This document shows positions 5,826 through 6,193 of a stretch of 6,193 nt of DNA, piece after piece; position 1 is the stretch's first letter, and every line of letters begins with the position of its first letter. The DNA lies in NCBI GenBank assembly GCA_002396385.1, contig DGTD01000127.1:1-6193 (forward strand), written 5' to 3'. The position numbers and the translations under genes were made by a program. The notes under the pieces are model-generated. The model made no database searches and was not told the origin of the DNA. It was given only the letters and a program-made list of their open reading frames with translations. The stretch comes from Bacteroidales bacterium UBA4345 (lineage in GTDB: Bacteria > Bacteroidota > Bacteroidia > Bacteroidales > Paludibacteraceae).

Positions 5826-5874
5826 GTTTCGGGTTTCAATATGCCGCATCTTGCCTGCCGAAACCTATGGTTTT
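5816..5874. repeat. Inverted repeat at the end of the primase-like gene
   Basis: CATAGGTTTCGG (5821-5832) pairs with CCGAAACCTATG (5858-5869), and AAAAT/GTTTT extends it to 17 pairs including one T-G wobble. The loop is 25 bases. The stop codon (5823-5825) is inside the left arm. The flanking A and T runs allow it to act as a terminator. It shares the CATAGGTTT core with the next hairpin. Confidence 0.8.
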
Positions 5875-5882
5875 GCACTTCA

Positions 5883-5917
5883 AAACCTATGCTTTCGCCT
5901 CGCGAAAGCATAGGTTT
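5883..5917. terminator. Perfect 16-bp hairpin with CATAGGTTT arms
   Basis: AAACCTATGCTTTCGC (5883-5898) and GCGAAAGCATAGGTTT (5902-5917) are perfectly complementary around a CTC loop. It would make a very stable RNA stem after the primase-like gene, but no T run follows directly, so a REP-like element or mRNA-stabilising role fits as well as termination. A smaller hairpin TTGCG/CGCAA (5928-5932/5940-5944) follows, then an A-rich stretch. Confidence 0.6.
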
Positions 5918-5988
5918 CGCGGGGTGATTGCGGTGCTTTCGCAAGGGTAAAAAAAGAGTGGATTTTGCTGAAAATATTTGCGGAAATG

Positions 5989-6020
5989 TTTGGAGGAATG
6001 CAGGAATTTTTGTATCTTTG
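5989..6020 (+). promoter_or_regulatory. Strong Bacteroidetes-type promoter
   Basis: TTTG (5989-5992), 20 bases, TATCTTTG (6013-6020) matches both consensus boxes exactly. Transcription would begin near 6026 and produce a leader of about 150 bases before the ATG at 6179. Confidence 0.8.
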
Positions 6021-6025
6021 CATCA

Positions 6026-6178
6026 AGAGAGAAGATGAAAGGCGAAAGGATTGTATTCAGGATGACAAAGGCCTTGATTCTGGTTTCGTGCGCGCAGGAA
6101 CCTTTCTCGTGCGGGAGTGGTGACCCGATGTAGTTCCCACAGGATAACAAAAAAACTAAATTAGAAAGGATTTTACAA
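6026..6178 (+). other. Long structured 5' leader
   Basis: No reading frame is credible here. The leader has a hairpin GGTTTC/GGAACC (6082-6087/6097-6102) and a smaller CGGG/CCCG stem (6112-6115/6124-6127). CGTGCG occurs in both segments (6087-6092 and 6108-6113), so the two could compete or represent a duplicated element. It ends in an A-rich stretch and a Shine-Dalgarno-like AAAGGA (6165-6170) eight bases before the ATG, which is unusually good for this phylum. A regulatory leader is plausible but unproven. Confidence 0.4.
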
Positions 6179-6193
6179 ATGATTCGTTACAAA
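6179..6193 (+). CDS. Start of a gene running off the window (possibly HU-like)
   Basis: Only five codons are present (MIRYK). The start is supported by AAAGGA eight bases upstream and by the strong promoter at 5989-6020. Some Bacteroidales HU-like DNA-binding proteins begin with a similar short strand (M-x-x-YK), which suggests but cannot establish that identity. Five residues are too few for a functional call. Confidence 0.45.

Noticed and set aside
5486..5950. Plus-strand 154-codon frame overlapping the end of the primase-like gene
   Set aside because: Mostly inside the real gene in another frame with R/P/H-rich translation, and its tail is the CATAGGTTT repeat read as protein.
5759..6150. 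Minus-strand small open frames across the repeat and leader region
   Set aside because: They read through hairpins, the promoter and the leader, and have no supporting start or family; the short KPM/KTY-like translations come from the repeats.

Overview
The window reads as a piece of a Bacteroidales genome, probably a Prevotella or Bacteroides relative. Three near-perfect Bacteroidetes-type promoters (TTG or TTTG, about 20 nt, TATCTTTG) lie at 1830-1859 (minus; its -33 box is degenerate), 1910-1939 and 5989-6020. Several starts lack a clear Shine-Dalgarno, and the protein families (DUF4468, a DUF6371-like zinc-finger/Toprim protein, a HigA-type antitoxin ending in GRVAL) are typical of that order. 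This is an inference from sequence features; no search was run.

Layout. (1) At 3-242 is the 3' end of an XRE/HigA-like antitoxin gene, closed by a hairpin at 298-335. (2) On the minus strand, 384-1578 holds two overlapping genes for small secreted proteins: a DUF4468 protein, then an unnamed protein. (3) At 1579-2025 there is no protein gene. Instead there is a long rod-like inverted repeat (1668-1787), a minus-strand promoter that would transcribe it, and a divergent plus-strand promoter. (4) At 2026-3384 is a 452-residue protein of unknown function with a coiled coil, ending in a cluster of GGCACCCC repeats that form a strong terminator. (5) At 3450-5825 is a visibly more GC-rich block. It contains a promoter-like box, a roughly 136-nt segment that can fold into a pseudoknotted RNA, a RecA-like/RepA-type ATPase (3653-4768), a 120-bp intergenic region with a large palindrome and GAAC repeats, and a primase-like zinc-finger/Toprim protein (4887-5825). 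(6) At 5816-5944 are inverted CATAGGTTT repeats. (7) From 5989 a strong promoter and a roughly 150-nt leader precede the first five codons of a gene that runs off the window (possibly HU-like).

How it fits together. The ATPase and the zinc-finger/Toprim protein look like a helicase-primase replication pair of the kind carried by Bacteroidetes integrative or mobilizable elements. The palindrome between them and the structured leader before them are the best places to look for an origin or copy-control element. No integrase, relaxase or attachment site is visible here, so the mobile-element reading is an inference. The two most interesting unexplained signals are the pseudoknotted leader at 3487-3622 and the rod-shaped RNA candidate at about 1620-1825.
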